Positions 17,207 to 27,024 of a stretch of DNA of 64,000 nt are shown here, in pieces. Position 1 is the first letter of the stretch, and every line of letters begins with the position of its first letter. This DNA comes from Ramlibacter sp. (lineage in GTDB: Bacteria; Pseudomonadota; Gammaproteobacteria; Burkholderiales; Burkholderiaceae_C): contig JAHBZM010000001.1 in NCBI GenBank assembly GCA_019635435.1, forward strand, positions 3,162,001-3,226,000. Direction: 5' to 3'. The translations under genes were made by a program, and so were the position numbers. Below the pieces are notes generated by a model that saw only the letters and a list, made by a program, of their open reading frames with translations, made no database searches and had not been told where the DNA came from.

Positions 17207-18352
17207 CTATTTCAGAAGCTTGCCCGTGCTGCCGATCACCGTGACCTCGACGTAGTGCGAGCCGATGCGGTTCTCGGGAGAGTAGCTGACCGTGATGCCG
17301 CCCAGGTCGAACGCGCCCATGGACTCCAGGGCCCGGGCCACCCTGGCGCGCGTGGGCCTGGGTCCGGCCCGGCGCAGCGCCTCGACCAGCACCTTGGCCC
17401 CCAGGAACTGCTCGAAGCTGGTGTAGTTCACATGCTCCTGCGGCGCATATTTGGCCAGCAGCTTCTGGTATTCACGGATCACCGGCAGGTTGGGCATGTA
17501 CGGGTACGGCACCACCTGGCTGATGCCCAGGCCGTGCGCGTTCCTCAGGCCCGCCAGGCGGACCAGTTCGGCCGGGTCGACCACCGAGATGTTGTACAGC
17601 TGCGCGCCGCCACCCGACTCGCGGTAGCGCTTGATGAAGGCCGCCGTCGGCTTGTTGATCGAGATCATGATGATGGCCTGCGCGTCCGAGGCCTTGATCT
17701 TCGCCACCGCCTCGTCCACCTTGTCGGTGTTGCGCTCGTAGCCCGCCGCCGCCGCGAGCTTGAGTCCGCGCTTGGCCAGGGCGGCCTCCACGCCAATCAG
17801 GCCGGCCTTGCCGAAGCCGTCGTCCTGGTACATCACGGCCACCCGCTTCATGCCCAGCGTGGTGACCTGCTGCACCATGTGCTCGGCCTCGTCGGCATAG
17901 CCGGCCCGCACATGGAAGATCCAGGGGTTGAACGGCGAGCGCAGCGTCTCGCCACCGGTGTAGGGCGCAACCAGCGGCGCTCCGCCGTCTTCCAGCACGC
18001 CGTCGGTCAGCAGCTTGCCCACATTGGCGGTGCCGGCAAAGCCGTACAGCGCCACCACGTCGGGGCGCGCCAGCATGTCGCGCGCCAGGCGCACCGTTTC
18101 GTCGACCTTGTAGCCATCGTCCTCGACGAGCTGGCGGATCCTGGCGCCATGAACGCCGCCCTGCGCGTTGACCCAGTCGAAGTAGATCCTGCCCCCCACC
18201 ACCATCTGGCGGCCCGTGCTGGCCAGCACGCCCGACAGCGGCGCCACCTGCCCAATGGTGATGTCGGCCGGCGCCGCGACCGCGGCCTGCCCCCCGGCCC
18301 ACAATGCCAGCGCCAGTGCGGCGCGTTGTCCCAACGACTTGAACGATGTCAT
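17207..18352 (-). CDS. LIV-type ABC transporter periplasmic binding protein (second of the locus)
   Basis: 381-residue exported solute-binding protein of the branched-chain amino acid (Peripla_BP_6) family: signal peptide (ALALWAGGQAAVAA), then ITIGQVAPLSGVLASTGR and the two alpha/beta lobes. Ligand is not predictable from sequence alone. It lies downstream of livM and the oligomer hydrolase, which argues for 3-hydroxybutyrate or its short oligomers rather than an amino acid. It differs clearly from the other binding protein of the locus (25785-26978), so the importer may take two kinds of ligand. Confidence 0.87.
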   Translation of the reverse strand: MTSFKSLGQRAALALALWAGGQAAVAAPADITIGQVAPLSGVLASTGRQMVVGGRIYFDWVNAQGGVHGARIRQLVEDDGYKVDETVRLARDMLARPDVVALYGFAGTANVGKLLTDGVLEDGGAPLVAPYTGGETLRSPFNPWIFHVRAGYADEAEHMVQQVTTLGMKRVAVMYQDDGFGKAGLIGVEAALAKRGLKLAAAAGYERNTDKVDEAVAKIKASDAQAIIMISINKPTAAFIKRYRESGGGAQLYNISVVDPAELVRLAGLRNAHGLGISQVVPYPYMPNLPVIREYQKLLAKYAPQEHVNYTSFEQFLGAKVLVEALRRAGPRPTRARVARALESMGAFDLGGITVSYSPENRIGSHYVEVTVIGSTGKLLK

Positions 18353-18411
18353 GCTTGTCTCCTCAGTTGTCCTGAATCCGACCAGCTCCCTGATGTTCCT
18401 CAGCCCGTTCC

Positions 18412-20532
18412 TCAGTCCGGCACGCTGAGCGTGGTGCCCGAGAATCCGATGGCGTTGGCCGCGGCCGGCGTGGCGGCAATGGCCGGCACGTTGGCGGCCG
18501 CAATCGCCGGCGCGGCGCCCGGTGTGCCGCCACGCGGCGTGGTGCGCACCACCTGGCTTGGCGGCAGGGCCTTGCCGGCGCTCAGGTGGTCGTACATCGC
18601 GTCCAGCGCGCGGTTCAGGTAGACATGCAGCGGCACGTAGCGCGTGTCATAGCCCGGCAGCACGGTGGGCAGGCCAATGAAGCTGTCAAAGTGCTGCGCA
18701 TTGGTGACCTCGATGTAGCTGAGCCGGCTGGCGCTGCCTTCAACGACCTTGTTGAGCGCGGTGTAGGGCCGCGAGGTGTGGTTGACCGGCAGCAGCGCGT
18801 CGGAGCGGCCATGCACGATCAGCGCGGGCTTGCCGCGCAGGTTGCCGTTGCGCCGGGTCTCGTCCACGCCCGCCTGCAGCTTGAGCGCGGCCGCATCGGT
18901 GCCGGTCACGAGGTTGCGCAAGCACAGCGCGCCGGCCAGGTTCCAGTCGGCCACGCCGGCTGCGTTGAACGACAGGAAGTCGCGCGCCGCGCCGAACAGG
19001 CCCTTGTTGTTGACCAGGTTGATGCCGCCGGTGGGCGGCACGCCGTTGCCCGTGGCAAACAGCGGGGCCACCGCGGCATCGGCCAGCGGAACCACGCCGC
19101 CGGTGGCGGCCGTGGCCGCGAAGCTGAAGCCGCACAGGCTGTCCTTGACGCTGGCGCGCGAGAGCGCGTTGGCGAAGGTGACGGCCACGGCGGGCGCCAC
19201 TTCAAAGGCAGACAGCGAGGCGTGCAGGTCCGACGACTCGGGCTCCCAGCCGTAGGCCAGCAGCTTTTGCAGTGCCTCCTCGGCCTGGGTCGCCGTGGTG
19301 GTGGCGGTCAGCAGGCCCTGGGCCTTGAGCGAGGCGCAGCGGTTGGGCGCGACCGGGAAGGCCGCGCCGGCAAAGCCGGCCGCGTAGGCCGCGGCATAGG
19401 GCGTGGCCGCCAGCGAGGGCGCCAGCGAGGCGCAGGACTGGAACAGGTTGGCCTGGGTGGTGAAGTCGATCAGCGTCTTGCCAATGACCGCCACCGTGGC
19501 GCTGCCCCGGCGCACGCTGACGCCCGGGTTGGCCGGCAGTTCCACCGCTGGCTCGGACACGGCGACGCCGTTGATCAGGCCCTGGGTGTCGAGCTCGGCC
19601 GCGGCAAGGGCCGCACCTCCGCCATTGGAGATGCTCGAGGCGATCACGATGGTGTTGGACGGCTTGAGCAACACATAGCGCTGGCCCGTGCCGTCCTTCT
19701 CGCCAAACTGCTCGTTGAGCACGTAGTAGGCAAACTCCACCGCCTGCAGCGTGTGGCGGCCCCAGTCCTTCTCGGGGTTCTGGCCCGAATGCGCATGCTT
19801 GAAGGCAAAGCGGTTCGGCGTGGCGGTGTTGAAGGCCGCCAGGTCGGCCGCTGACAGGCCGGCGTTGAAGGCCGCCGACTTGCCCGCCGCGGTGGCGCCG
19901 GCGCGCGTGCCGTCGATCAGCGGCACGGTGTTGTTCTGCAGGTCGTGCGGCGCACCGCCCGTGCCCTTGTCGGCATAGGCCACGGCGCAGCCGCGCTTGA
20001 GCCCCCACTCGCCGGTGGAGATGCCGCCGTACACGCCCCGTGAACCGGACGCCGTGGCGGTGATGATGCAGGGCCGCGACTTGTCAAAGCCCGCGGGCAC
20101 CTGGACCATCAGGGTCACATTCTTCTGGCCCGTGCCATCGTCGGCGAACGCGATGAATTCGGTGCCGGCCACCTTGCCCTCGCCAGCGGTGACGTTGCCG
20201 GCCGCGTCCACGTTGGGCCCGTACAGCGTGCCGTAGCCGCCGGCCGTGGTCATGTCCAGGATGGCGCGGTAGTTGGTGTAGATGGCCAGGCGGCGCAGTT
20301 CCGCCGCCGTGGGCTTGAGCGGGTCGGCGAAGCTGGGGGCCACGGCCGCGGCCAGGCCGGTCTTGCCCAGGCCCGCGGTGAGCAGGTCGTCGCTGTTGCC
20401 GTCATAGGTGGCCTGGCGGATGTCGCCCAGGTAGGCCGGCTTGACATTGGGCGACAGGTTGGTGGAGCCGCCGCAGCTCGCGAGCGCGGCCAGCGCCAGC
20501 AGTGAGGGCAGCAGCCGGAGGGAATGCGTCAT
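18412..20532 (-). CDS. 3-hydroxybutyrate oligomer hydrolase, lipoprotein
   Basis: Cleaves soluble D-3-hydroxybutyrate oligomers, released by PHB depolymerase, to monomer. The 706-residue product starts at 20532 (MTHSLRLLPS) with a lipoprotein signal ALAALASCGGS, so it is probably anchored in the outer membrane or periplasm. The nucleophile box is ASSISNGGGAAL, as in the 3HB-oligomer hydrolases of Ralstonia and Acidovorax, and LIVHGRSDALLPVNH carries the likely acid. The start overlaps the end of livM by 4 bases, so translation is coupled to the importer: strong evidence that transporter and hydrolase serve the same substrate. A start 129 bases upstream is rejected since it lies inside livM. 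Confidence 0.92.
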   Translation of the reverse strand: MTHSLRLLPSLLALAALASCGGSTNLSPNVKPAYLGDIRQATYDGNSDDLLTAGLGKTGLAAAVAPSFADPLKPTAAELRRLAIYTNYRAILDMTTAGGYGTLYGPNVDAAGNVTAGEGKVAGTEFIAFADDGTGQKNVTLMVQVPAGFDKSRPCIITATASGSRGVYGGISTGEWGLKRGCAVAYADKGTGGAPHDLQNNTVPLIDGTRAGATAAGKSAAFNAGLSAADLAAFNTATPNRFAFKHAHSGQNPEKDWGRHTLQAVEFAYYVLNEQFGEKDGTGQRYVLLKPSNTIVIASSISNGGGAALAAAELDTQGLINGVAVSEPAVELPANPGVSVRRGSATVAVIGKTLIDFTTQANLFQSCASLAPSLAATPYAAAYAAGFAGAAFPVAPNRCASLKAQGLLTATTTATQAEEALQKLLAYGWEPESSDLHASLSAFEVAPAVAVTFANALSRASVKDSLCGFSFAATAATGGVVPLADAAVAPLFATGNGVPPTGGINLVNNKGLFGAARDFLSFNAAGVADWNLAGALCLRNLVTGTDAAALKLQAGVDETRRNGNLRGKPALIVHGRSDALLPVNHTSRPYTALNKVVEGSASRLSYIEVTNAQHFDSFIGLPTVLPGYDTRYVPLHVYLNRALDAMYDHLSAGKALPPSQVVRTTPRGGTPGAAPAIAAANVPAIAATPAAANAIGFSGTTLSVPD

Positions 20533-21602
20533 GGGAGAGTCCTTGTGTTGCGGGCGCGCAGCCGTCCGACCACGCCCGTTGGGAAGTAATAGACCGAGAG
20601 CACGAACAGCAGGCCCAGCCACAGCAGCCAGCGGTCCGGCGACAGCAGGTTGGCCAGCCACGGCGCCCCGGCGGCGGCCTGGCTGGCCAGGCGCAGCAGG
20701 TCCTGCAGGTAGCCCTGGGCCACCACGAACAGCACCGAGCCGATGACCGCGCCATAGACCGTGCCCATGCCACCGATCACCACGATCAGCAGCACGTCCA
20801 GCATGATTTCGAACGACAGCGAGGTGTCGGGCCCGTTGTAGCGCAGCCAGACCGCGAGCATGGCCCCGGCCAGCGTGGCGAACAGCGCCGAGAGGATGCT
20901 GGAGGTGGTGCGGTAGACCACCACGCGGTAGCCGATGGCCTCGGCGCGGAACTCGTTCTCGCGGATGGCCTGCAGCACGCGGCCAAAGGGCGAGTTGACG
21001 ATGCGCAGCAGCGCCAGCACCGCGAGCACCGCCACCGCGAACAGCAGGTAGTAGGTCAGCAGGCGCCCGTCCACGTCCACGCCCAGGAACGGCGACTCCA
21101 GGAACTCCGTGCCCGGGCGCAGCAGCTCGGGCACCTTGAAGCTCAGCCCGTCCTCGCCGCCCGTGATCTGCGAGAGCTGCGACGCCAGCGTCTGGAACGC
21201 CGAGGCCACCGCCAGCGTAATCATGGCGAAGAAGATCGCCCGCACGCGCAGCGAGAACAGCCCCACCGCCAGCGACAGCACCAGCGACACCAGCAGGGCC
21301 GCGCCCACGCCGGTGAACAGCGCCAGCCAGTCCGCCCCCATGCGGGTGGAGGCAATGGCCACGCCATAGGCACCAATGCCGAAGAACATGGTGTGGGCAA
21401 AGCTCACGATGCCGGTGTAGCCCAGCAGCAGGTCAAAGCTGGCCACCAGCACCACGAAGATCAGCACCTTGGCCGCGATGTTCAGCGCCTTGACGCCCGG
21501 AAAGATGAAGGGCGCCAGCGCGAGCGCCAGCACCAGGCCCATCAGCAACACCGCCAGCACGCGGCTGCGCGGCAGGTCTGCGGAAAGCAGTCGGTTCAGC
21601 AT
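20529..21602 (-). CDS. livM: LIV-type ABC transporter permease LivM
   Basis: Inner-membrane permease of the branched-chain amino acid (HAAT) family, 357 residues with about nine to ten hydrophobic helices, the signature LLLGYTGIVSFAHTMFFGIGAY and the cytoplasmic loop AIRENEFRAEAIGYRV that contacts the ATPases. It overlaps the oligomer hydrolase start by 4 bases and follows livH by 9 bases. The assignment to 3-hydroxybutyrate products is from context only. Confidence 0.93.
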   Translation of the reverse strand: MLNRLLSADLPRSRVLAVLLMGLVLALALAPFIFPGVKALNIAAKVLIFVVLVASFDLLLGYTGIVSFAHTMFFGIGAYGVAIASTRMGADWLALFTGVGAALLVSLVLSLAVGLFSLRVRAIFFAMITLAVASAFQTLASQLSQITGGEDGLSFKVPELLRPGTEFLESPFLGVDVDGRLLTYYLLFAVAVLAVLALLRIVNSPFGRVLQAIRENEFRAEAIGYRVVVYRTTSSILSALFATLAGAMLAVWLRYNGPDTSLSFEIMLDVLLIVVIGGMGTVYGAVIGSVLFVVAQGYLQDLLRLASQAAAGAPWLANLLSPDRWLLWLGLLFVLSVYYFPTGVVGRLRARNTRTLP

Positions 21603-21611
21603 GCCCTGTCC

Positions 21612-22589
21612 TCAGCGGTTGGTCACGGGGTAGACCCCCTGGGGGCGCCACAGCAGGATGGCGACCATCAGCGCGATGTTGGAGAACAGCGCGACCTTGG
21701 GGGCCAGGAAGCCGGTGTAGTTGGCCATCAGCCCGACCAGCAGCGCGCCGATCAGCGCGCCTGCGGTCGAGCCCAGCCCGCCAATGATGATCACGATGAA
21801 GATCAGCACATTGACCTGGGCGCCGATCTGCGGCGTCACGTTCTGCTGGTAAAGGCCCCACATCACGCCACCGAGCCCGGCCAGCGCGCTGCCCGCGACG
21901 AACACGCCAATGAACATGCGGCGGATGCGGTAGCCCAGGGCCTCGACCATCTCGCGGTCCTGCACCCCGGCGCGGATCAGCAGGCCGAGCTTGGTGCGCG
22001 ACAGCGTCCAGGCCAGCGCGCCGAACACCAGCAGGCCCACGATCACGGCAATCAGGCGGTACTTCTCCACCGCGGCGTCGCCAATCAGGATGGCGCCGCG
22101 CATGCCCTCGGGCAGCGGCAGCGGAATCTGCAGCGGCCCCCAGATGACCTTGATCAGCTCCTCGCCGATGATCATGCCGCCCATGGTGATCAGGATCTGC
22201 TTGAGGTGGGCGCCGTACACCGGCCGCACGATGAAGCGCTCGAAGGCCAGCCCCACGGCCCCGGCCACCAGCATGGCGATCAGCATGGCCGGCAGCACGG
22301 CCACCAGGTTGCGCCAGAGCTCGGCCGAGCCGGTCCAGTCGCCCATGGCGCCCAGCACGCTGGTGGCCACAAAGGCGCCCAGCGCGATGAACACGCCGTG
22401 GCCGAAATTGAGGACGTCCATCAGCCCGAACACCAGCGTCAGGCCCGAGGCGATGATGAAGATGATCATGCCCATGGCCAGCCCGGCCACGGTCAGCGTG
22501 AGCCAGGTGGAGGCGGAGCCGATCAGCGGCAGCACCAGCAGGGCCAGCACCGGCACCAGGGCCAGCGGCTTCCAGTCAAGGTCTTTCAT
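21612..22589 (-). CDS. livH: LIV-type ABC transporter permease LivH
   Basis: 325-residue inner-membrane permease partner of LivM. It has the family signature GLMDVLNFGHGVFIALGAF near residue 55 and the coupling loop RAGVQDREMVEALGYRI, with eight or so hydrophobic helices. The start overlaps the end of livF by 4 bases, and livM follows after 9 bases, so livG, livF, livH and livM form one tight unit. Confidence 0.93.
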   Translation of the reverse strand: MKDLDWKPLALVPVLALLVLPLIGSASTWLTLTVAGLAMGMIIFIIASGLTLVFGLMDVLNFGHGVFIALGAFVATSVLGAMGDWTGSAELWRNLVAVLPAMLIAMLVAGAVGLAFERFIVRPVYGAHLKQILITMGGMIIGEELIKVIWGPLQIPLPLPEGMRGAILIGDAAVEKYRLIAVIVGLLVFGALAWTLSRTKLGLLIRAGVQDREMVEALGYRIRRMFIGVFVAGSALAGLGGVMWGLYQQNVTPQIGAQVNVLIFIVIIIGGLGSTAGALIGALLVGLMANYTGFLAPKVALFSNIALMVAILLWRPQGVYPVTNR

Positions 22590-23311
22590 AGCGCCAGTCC
22601 CAGCAAGGAGGTCTGCAGGGCCTCGTCCTCGGCCAGCGCCTGCATGGAGCCGGCATGGACGACCACGCCGTTGTCCATGACGGCCACGCTGTCGCCCAGT
22701 CGCTTTGCAAAATTGAAGTTCTGCTCGACGAGCAGGATGGTCACGCCCGCCGCCTTGAGCTGGGCGAAGGCGTCGATCATGTTGTTGATGATCGCGGGCG
22801 CCAGGCCCTTGCTGGGCTCGTCCACGATCAGCAGTTCGCGCGGCTCCACAATGGCCCGCGAAACGGCCAGCATCTGCTTTTGCCCGCCGGACAGCTTGCC
22901 CGCGGGGTGGTTCCAGAATTTTTCAACGGCCGGGAACAGCGAGAAGATCCACGCCAGGCGCTCCTCGTCCATCTGGCTGGCGCTGCGGGCCTGGCGCGCG
23001 GCCAGCAGCATGTTTTCCTTGACCGTGAGGTCGGAGAAGATGCCCATGTTCTCGGGCACGTAGGCGATGTTGAGCCCCGCGATCTGCGGCGTGCTCATAT
23101 GGGTGATGTCGTCGTCATTGAAGCGCACGCTGCCATGCGAGGCCCGCCACAGGCCCATGATGGTGCGCAGCGTGGTGGTCTTGCCAGCGCCGTTGCGCCC
23201 CAGCAGCATGGTGAGCTGGCCCCGCGGCACCGCGAGGTCCACCCCGTGCAGGATGTGGTACGCGCCAATGTGGGTGTGCACGCCCGAGAGTTCGAGCAGG
23301 TTCTTGCTCAT
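22586..23311 (-). CDS. livF: LIV-type ABC transporter ATPase LivF
   Basis: 241-residue ABC ATPase with Walker A LLGRNGAGKTTT, Q-loop, signature LSGGQKQM, Walker B LLIVDEPSKGLAP and the switch His after VEQN. Full length for LivF. Its start overlaps the end of livG by 4 bases and its end overlaps the livH start by 4 bases. Confidence 0.94.
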   Translation of the reverse strand: MSKNLLELSGVHTHIGAYHILHGVDLAVPRGQLTMLLGRNGAGKTTTLRTIMGLWRASHGSVRFNDDDITHMSTPQIAGLNIAYVPENMGIFSDLTVKENMLLAARQARSASQMDEERLAWIFSLFPAVEKFWNHPAGKLSGGQKQMLAVSRAIVEPRELLIVDEPSKGLAPAIINNMIDAFAQLKAAGVTILLVEQNFNFAKRLGDSVAVMDNGVVVHAGSMQALAEDEALQTSLLGLAL

Positions 23312-24078
23312 GCGGCCTCCCGTGCAATGCCCAGGTAGGCTTCCTGCACCACCGGCGACGCGATCACCGCGGCGGGGTCGCCATCGGCCACCAGCGAGCC
23401 GTTGTGCAGAACGATGATGCGGTCGGCCAGCTCGCGCACCACGTCCATCTTGTGCTCGACCAGCAAAATGGTCTTGCTCTTGTCTTCCTTGAGCTTGCGG
23501 ATCAGGTTCAGGATCACGGGGGCCTCGGCCGCGTTCATGCCGGCCGTGGGTTCGTCGAACATGAACACCTTCGATTCGAGCGCCATCAGCAGCGCCACCT
23601 CCAGCTTGCGCTGGTCACCATGCGGCAGGCTGGCCACGACCAGGTCGCGCCGGTCGTCCATGGCCACCGCCTCCAGGATGTCCATGGCGCGCTGCGTCAG
23701 CGCGCCGTGGTCGCTCCAGATGCTCCACAGGTTCAGCCCGCGCCGGTGGGCGCCTTCGCGCGCGGCCTGCACCGCCAGCCGCACGTTCTCCAGCACGCTC
23801 AGGTTGGGGAACAGGTTGGTGAGCTGGAAGGCCCGGCCCAGCCCGGCGCGGGTGCGCGCCGAAGCCGGCAGGCCCGACAGGTCACGCCCGTCCAGCGACA
23901 CCGTTCCACTGGACGCCTTGAGCTGGCCCGAGATCAGGTTGAAGTAGGTGGTCTTGCCCGCTCCGTTGGGGCCGACGATGGCGGTCAGTGTGCCCGGCTC
24001 GAAGGAGCAGGTCACACCGTTGACCGCCACGTGGCCGCCGAAACGGATGGTGAGATCCCGGGTGGCTAGCAAGCTCAT
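23308..24078 (-). CDS. livG: LIV-type ABC transporter ATPase LivG
   Basis: 256-residue ABC ATPase with Walker A VGPNGAGKTTYF, the LivG-type insertion (about residues 110-130), signature-loop variant LPHGDQRKLE in place of LSGGQ, and Walker B VFMFDEPTAGM. The ATG at 24078 is preferred to a TTG at 24087 because GGAGA lies just upstream of it. First gene of the importer, 38 bases after the PHB depolymerase gene in the same direction. Confidence 0.93.
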   Translation of the reverse strand: MSLLATRDLTIRFGGHVAVNGVTCSFEPGTLTAIVGPNGAGKTTYFNLISGQLKASSGTVSLDGRDLSGLPASARTRAGLGRAFQLTNLFPNLSVLENVRLAVQAAREGAHRRGLNLWSIWSDHGALTQRAMDILEAVAMDDRRDLVVASLPHGDQRKLEVALLMALESKVFMFDEPTAGMNAAEAPVILNLIRKLKEDKSKTILLVEHKMDVVRELADRIIVLHNGSLVADGDPAAVIASPVVQEAYLGIAREAA

Positions 24079-24116
24079 GGTCTCCAATGGTCTGGTGAAG
24101 GGTCAGGTGGCGTGGC

Positions 24117-25637
24117 TCAGGGGCAGGTGCCAATCACGTAGTAATTGGTGCCCGTCATCTTGAGGGTGGTGGTGACAAACGTGTTCCACAGGCCCATGTT
24201 CTGGCCCGAGCCATTGGCATAGGTGTAGCCGCCGGACTGGTAGGCACGGCCGGCCGTGGTGTGGGCATAGTTGCTCGCGGTGTAGCAGGTCGCGGGCGGC
24301 GGCGCCGAGCCGGTGGTGGTGCCGGTGGCGGCGGCCGAGGCCGCGCCTTCGGTGCCATTGCTGTCGGCGGCCTTCACGGTCCAGCTGTACTGCGTGGCGG
24401 CGGCCAGGCCGGTGTCGGTGAAGTTGGTCGCGGTCACCGGCAGCGCATTGGACTTGTTGCCGCCGCGGTACACGTTGTAGCTGGCGGCGCCGGTCACGGC
24501 GTTCCAGGTGATCTTCATCGTGGTCGTGGTGGCGTTGGACGTGGCCACGCCGGTGGGCGCGGCCAGCGTGGTCGTGCCGCCACCACCACCGCCGCCGCCA
24601 CCACCGCTGCCGGTGCCCGAGGCCACGCGGTCCACCATGGCCTTGATGGCGGCCATCTGGGTGCCGGCCTTCTGCGCGAAGTTGGAGCCGTACCAGCCGA
24701 TCCAGTCCCAGCAGGCGTTGGGGTTGGCCAGCGAGCCGCTGGCCGCCGTGCTGCGGCTGGTGTTGTCCACCTTGGTCTGCGGGAACAGGACGATGATGTT
24801 GTTGGTGTCGGCCCAGCGGGTGTAGCCGGTGTTCTTCACGTACTTGTCGCCGATCTTGTCGGTGCTCTGCTGGCAGCCGTGCAGCGCGACGTGCAGCTTG
24901 CACTGCGTGCCGCTGGCGCAGCTCGCGGGCACGTAGATCCAGCCCGTGGCGGCCATGCCGGGGTTGCTGGTGAACTGGGTCTGGTTGAACTCGATGTAGT
25001 TGGCGGCAGCCGGCGAGTTGTTGCGCGCGGCCAGGGTGCCATAGAACTTGGTCAGCGCGGCCTTGGCGCCGTCGTAGCCGCAGTTGCTGATGTAGGGCGA
25101 GGCGCTGCTGCTGCACGAGTTGTTGCCCGTGCTGTCAAAGTCGGTGGGGAACACGTGGGCCGTGCTGGCGCGCTGGACGTATTCCAGGTTGCCCGAGGGC
25201 ACGCCGTTGTTGGTGTACTGCGTCTGCACGGCGTTCATGGGGTTGGGGCCCACCGTGTAGTCGCTGGTGCCAACGAACATGTAGATCTTCTGGCTGGCCA
25301 CGTTCGACTTGTTGTCGATCTGCGAGCCGCTCCAGCTGTTGATGTCCGACTGCATGGTGCTGAGCATGCTGCTGCTGATGCTGGCGTTGTACATGCAGGC
25401 CGTGTAGTTGCTGTGGCCGGCGCACATGAAGGGGCCGCCCGCGAACACGCCCACCCCCATGAAGGTGGACGAGTACGCATAGCCCAGCTGGTTGGCCATG
25501 AAGCCGCCCGCGGACAGGCCGGACACCGATATCTTGGAGGTGTCCACGTTGTACTGGCCAAGGTTGACCGCCGCTGAAGCGGCGCCGCAGCCGAAGGCCG
25601 CAACCGCGGCAAGGGTACGAAGCAATCTGAACGTCAT
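24117..25637 (-). CDS. phaZ: extracellular poly(3-hydroxybutyrate) depolymerase
   Basis: Secreted enzyme that attacks solid PHB granules outside the cell. The 506-residue protein has a Sec signal (GCGAASAAVN), a type-2 catalytic domain with lipase box GLSAGGF (Ser42), an acid in FVGTSDYTVG, the His in TAHVFPT and, C-terminal to them, the oxyanion His in ALHGCQQS. A linker with ten consecutive Gly leads to a fibronectin type III domain (about 355-440) and a short C-terminal substrate-binding domain with two Cys. CAGGAGA precedes the ATG. It lies upstream of livGFHM in the same direction. Confidence 0.95.
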   Translation of the reverse strand: MTFRLLRTLAAVAAFGCGAASAAVNLGQYNVDTSKISVSGLSAGGFMANQLGYAYSSTFMGVGVFAGGPFMCAGHSNYTACMYNASISSSMLSTMQSDINSWSGSQIDNKSNVASQKIYMFVGTSDYTVGPNPMNAVQTQYTNNGVPSGNLEYVQRASTAHVFPTDFDSTGNNSCSSSASPYISNCGYDGAKAALTKFYGTLAARNNSPAAANYIEFNQTQFTSNPGMAATGWIYVPASCASGTQCKLHVALHGCQQSTDKIGDKYVKNTGYTRWADTNNIIVLFPQTKVDNTSRSTAASGSLANPNACWDWIGWYGSNFAQKAGTQMAAIKAMVDRVASGTGSGGGGGGGGGGTTTLAAPTGVATSNATTTTMKITWNAVTGAASYNVYRGGNKSNALPVTATNFTDTGLAAATQYSWTVKAADSNGTEGAASAAATGTTTGSAPPPATCYTASNYAHTTAGRAYQSGGYTYANGSGQNMGLWNTFVTTTLKMTGTNYYVIGTCP

Positions 25638-25714
25638 TTGGGTTGTCTCCTGGAGAGTTTTGAAAAAACTTCACCTGCCCCCGTGTTGCCGGGGGTACCT
25701 CATTCAACGGATCA

Positions 25715-25737
25715 CAAAAAGAGGGGCGGCCGCCCCT
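25715..25737 (-). terminator. intrinsic terminator between the binding-protein gene and phaZ
   Basis: AGGGGCGGCCGCCCCT (25722-25737) is fully self-complementary and on the minus strand is followed by CTTTTTGTG. It lies 48 bases after the stop of the binding-protein gene, so it would favour binding protein over the downstream phaZ-liv genes, or phaZ has its own promoter. I found none that is clear. Confidence 0.7.
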
Positions 25738-25784
25738 GTGAGGCCGGCCCCGCACCGCAAGGGCCGGGGCCACCTCAAACCGGG

Positions 25785-26978
25785 CTACCGCTTGTTGCGG
25801 ATCGGCACGTTCATTTCGCTGGGCTTGATCTCCTTCACGAGATGCAAGTCAGCCATCGCACCCTGGCGGGCACCGGGCGCCACGCGGAAGTGGTACATCG
25901 ACTGCATGGCCTGGTGGTCTTCCTTGCGGAAGGTCATGGTGCCCTTGGGCGTGTCGAAGCTCATGCCTTCCATGGCGGTGATGAGCTTGTTGGTGGCGGT
26001 GTCGCCATTGGTCTTCTTCAGCGCGGTGACCACGGCCATCGCGGCCGAGAAACCGCCGGCCGTGAAGAAGTCAGGCGGCGACTTGTAGCGCGTGTAGTGG
26101 TTGGTCACGAGCCAGAGATTGGGCTGGTTCTTGGAAAACGCGAAGTAGTAGTAGCTCGCGCCCTCCATGCCCGGGAACTGGTTGTAGGCCACCATGGCGG
26201 GCAGGATGTTGCCGCCCGTGGCAATCTCGATGCCGTAGCGCTTGAGGTCCAGGTCGGCGATCTTGAACGGGTTGCCGGCGCCAGCCCAGACGATCCAGAT
26301 GACCTTGCGGCCCGGCTGGTCCTTGAGCTTGTCGATCAGGCGCTGCGCGCCCGCGGTGAAGTCGGTGGTGTTGGCGGGCAGGTATTCCTCGTGCACGATC
26401 TTGGCGGTCTTGACGGCCTCCTTGAAGGCCTTCACGCCGTCACGGCCAAAGGCATAGTCCTGCGCCAGCGTGGCAATGGTCACGCCCGGCTTGTCCAGCG
26501 CCACGGCGTTGGAGATCGCGTCCTGCGAGCTGTTGCGGCCGGTGCGGAAGATGTACTTGTTCCACTTCTCGCCGGTGATCGAGTCGGCCACGGCGGGCTC
26601 GATCACGAGGATCTTCTTGTATTCCTCGGCCACGGGCAGCATGGCCAGCGCCACGCCCGAGGACGTGGGACCGACCGCGATGTCGGCCTTGTCGTCGGAG
26701 TAGGCCGTGGCCAGCAGCGACTTGCCCAGGTCGGGCTTGCCCTGGTCGTCCTTCTCGATCACGACGAGCTTGCGGCCATTGACCGTCATGGTGCCACCGG
26801 TGGCGTACTCCAGGCCCATCATGAAGCCGGTGGTGGTCTGCTTGCCGTAGGCCTCCAGCGGGCCGGTGATGCTGTGCACGTGCGCGATCCGGATCTCCTT
26901 GGATTGAGCGAGCGCGAAGGGGGAGGTGAAGGCGGTGGCTGCCAGTGCGGCGAGCGCCACCCATGATCGACGGTGCAT
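25785..26978 (-). CDS. LIV-type ABC transporter periplasmic binding protein (first of the locus)
   Basis: 397-residue exported solute-binding protein: signal peptide (ALAATAFTSPFALAQ), then IRIAHVHSITGPLEAYGKQ and a full Peripla_BP_6 fold. ACAGGAGACTTCC precedes the ATG. It is the first gene behind a sigma-54 promoter (27025-27041) with two upstream palindromes and directly follows the gene for a sigma-54 activator. Its position before phaZ and livGFHM makes it the probable main receptor of that importer, with a ligand derived from PHB. Ligand identity is inference. Confidence 0.9.
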   Translation of the reverse strand: MHRRSWVALAALAATAFTSPFALAQSKEIRIAHVHSITGPLEAYGKQTTTGFMMGLEYATGGTMTVNGRKLVVIEKDDQGKPDLGKSLLATAYSDDKADIAVGPTSSGVALAMLPVAEEYKKILVIEPAVADSITGEKWNKYIFRTGRNSSQDAISNAVALDKPGVTIATLAQDYAFGRDGVKAFKEAVKTAKIVHEEYLPANTTDFTAGAQRLIDKLKDQPGRKVIWIVWAGAGNPFKIADLDLKRYGIEIATGGNILPAMVAYNQFPGMEGASYYYFAFSKNQPNLWLVTNHYTRYKSPPDFFTAGGFSAAMAVVTALKKTNGDTATNKLITAMEGMSFDTPKGTMTFRKEDHQAMQSMYHFRVAPGARQGAMADLHLVKEIKPSEMNVPIRNKR

Positions 26979-27024
26979 GGAAGTCTCCTGTTCTAGTGGA
27001 ATTGCAAAACTGTCGCACCACTAT

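Noticed and set aside
20502..23063. 853-residue open frame on the plus strand opposite livM, livH and livF
   Set aside because: His/Gln/Arg-rich shadow without domain signatures; the liv genes on the minus strand have all motifs.
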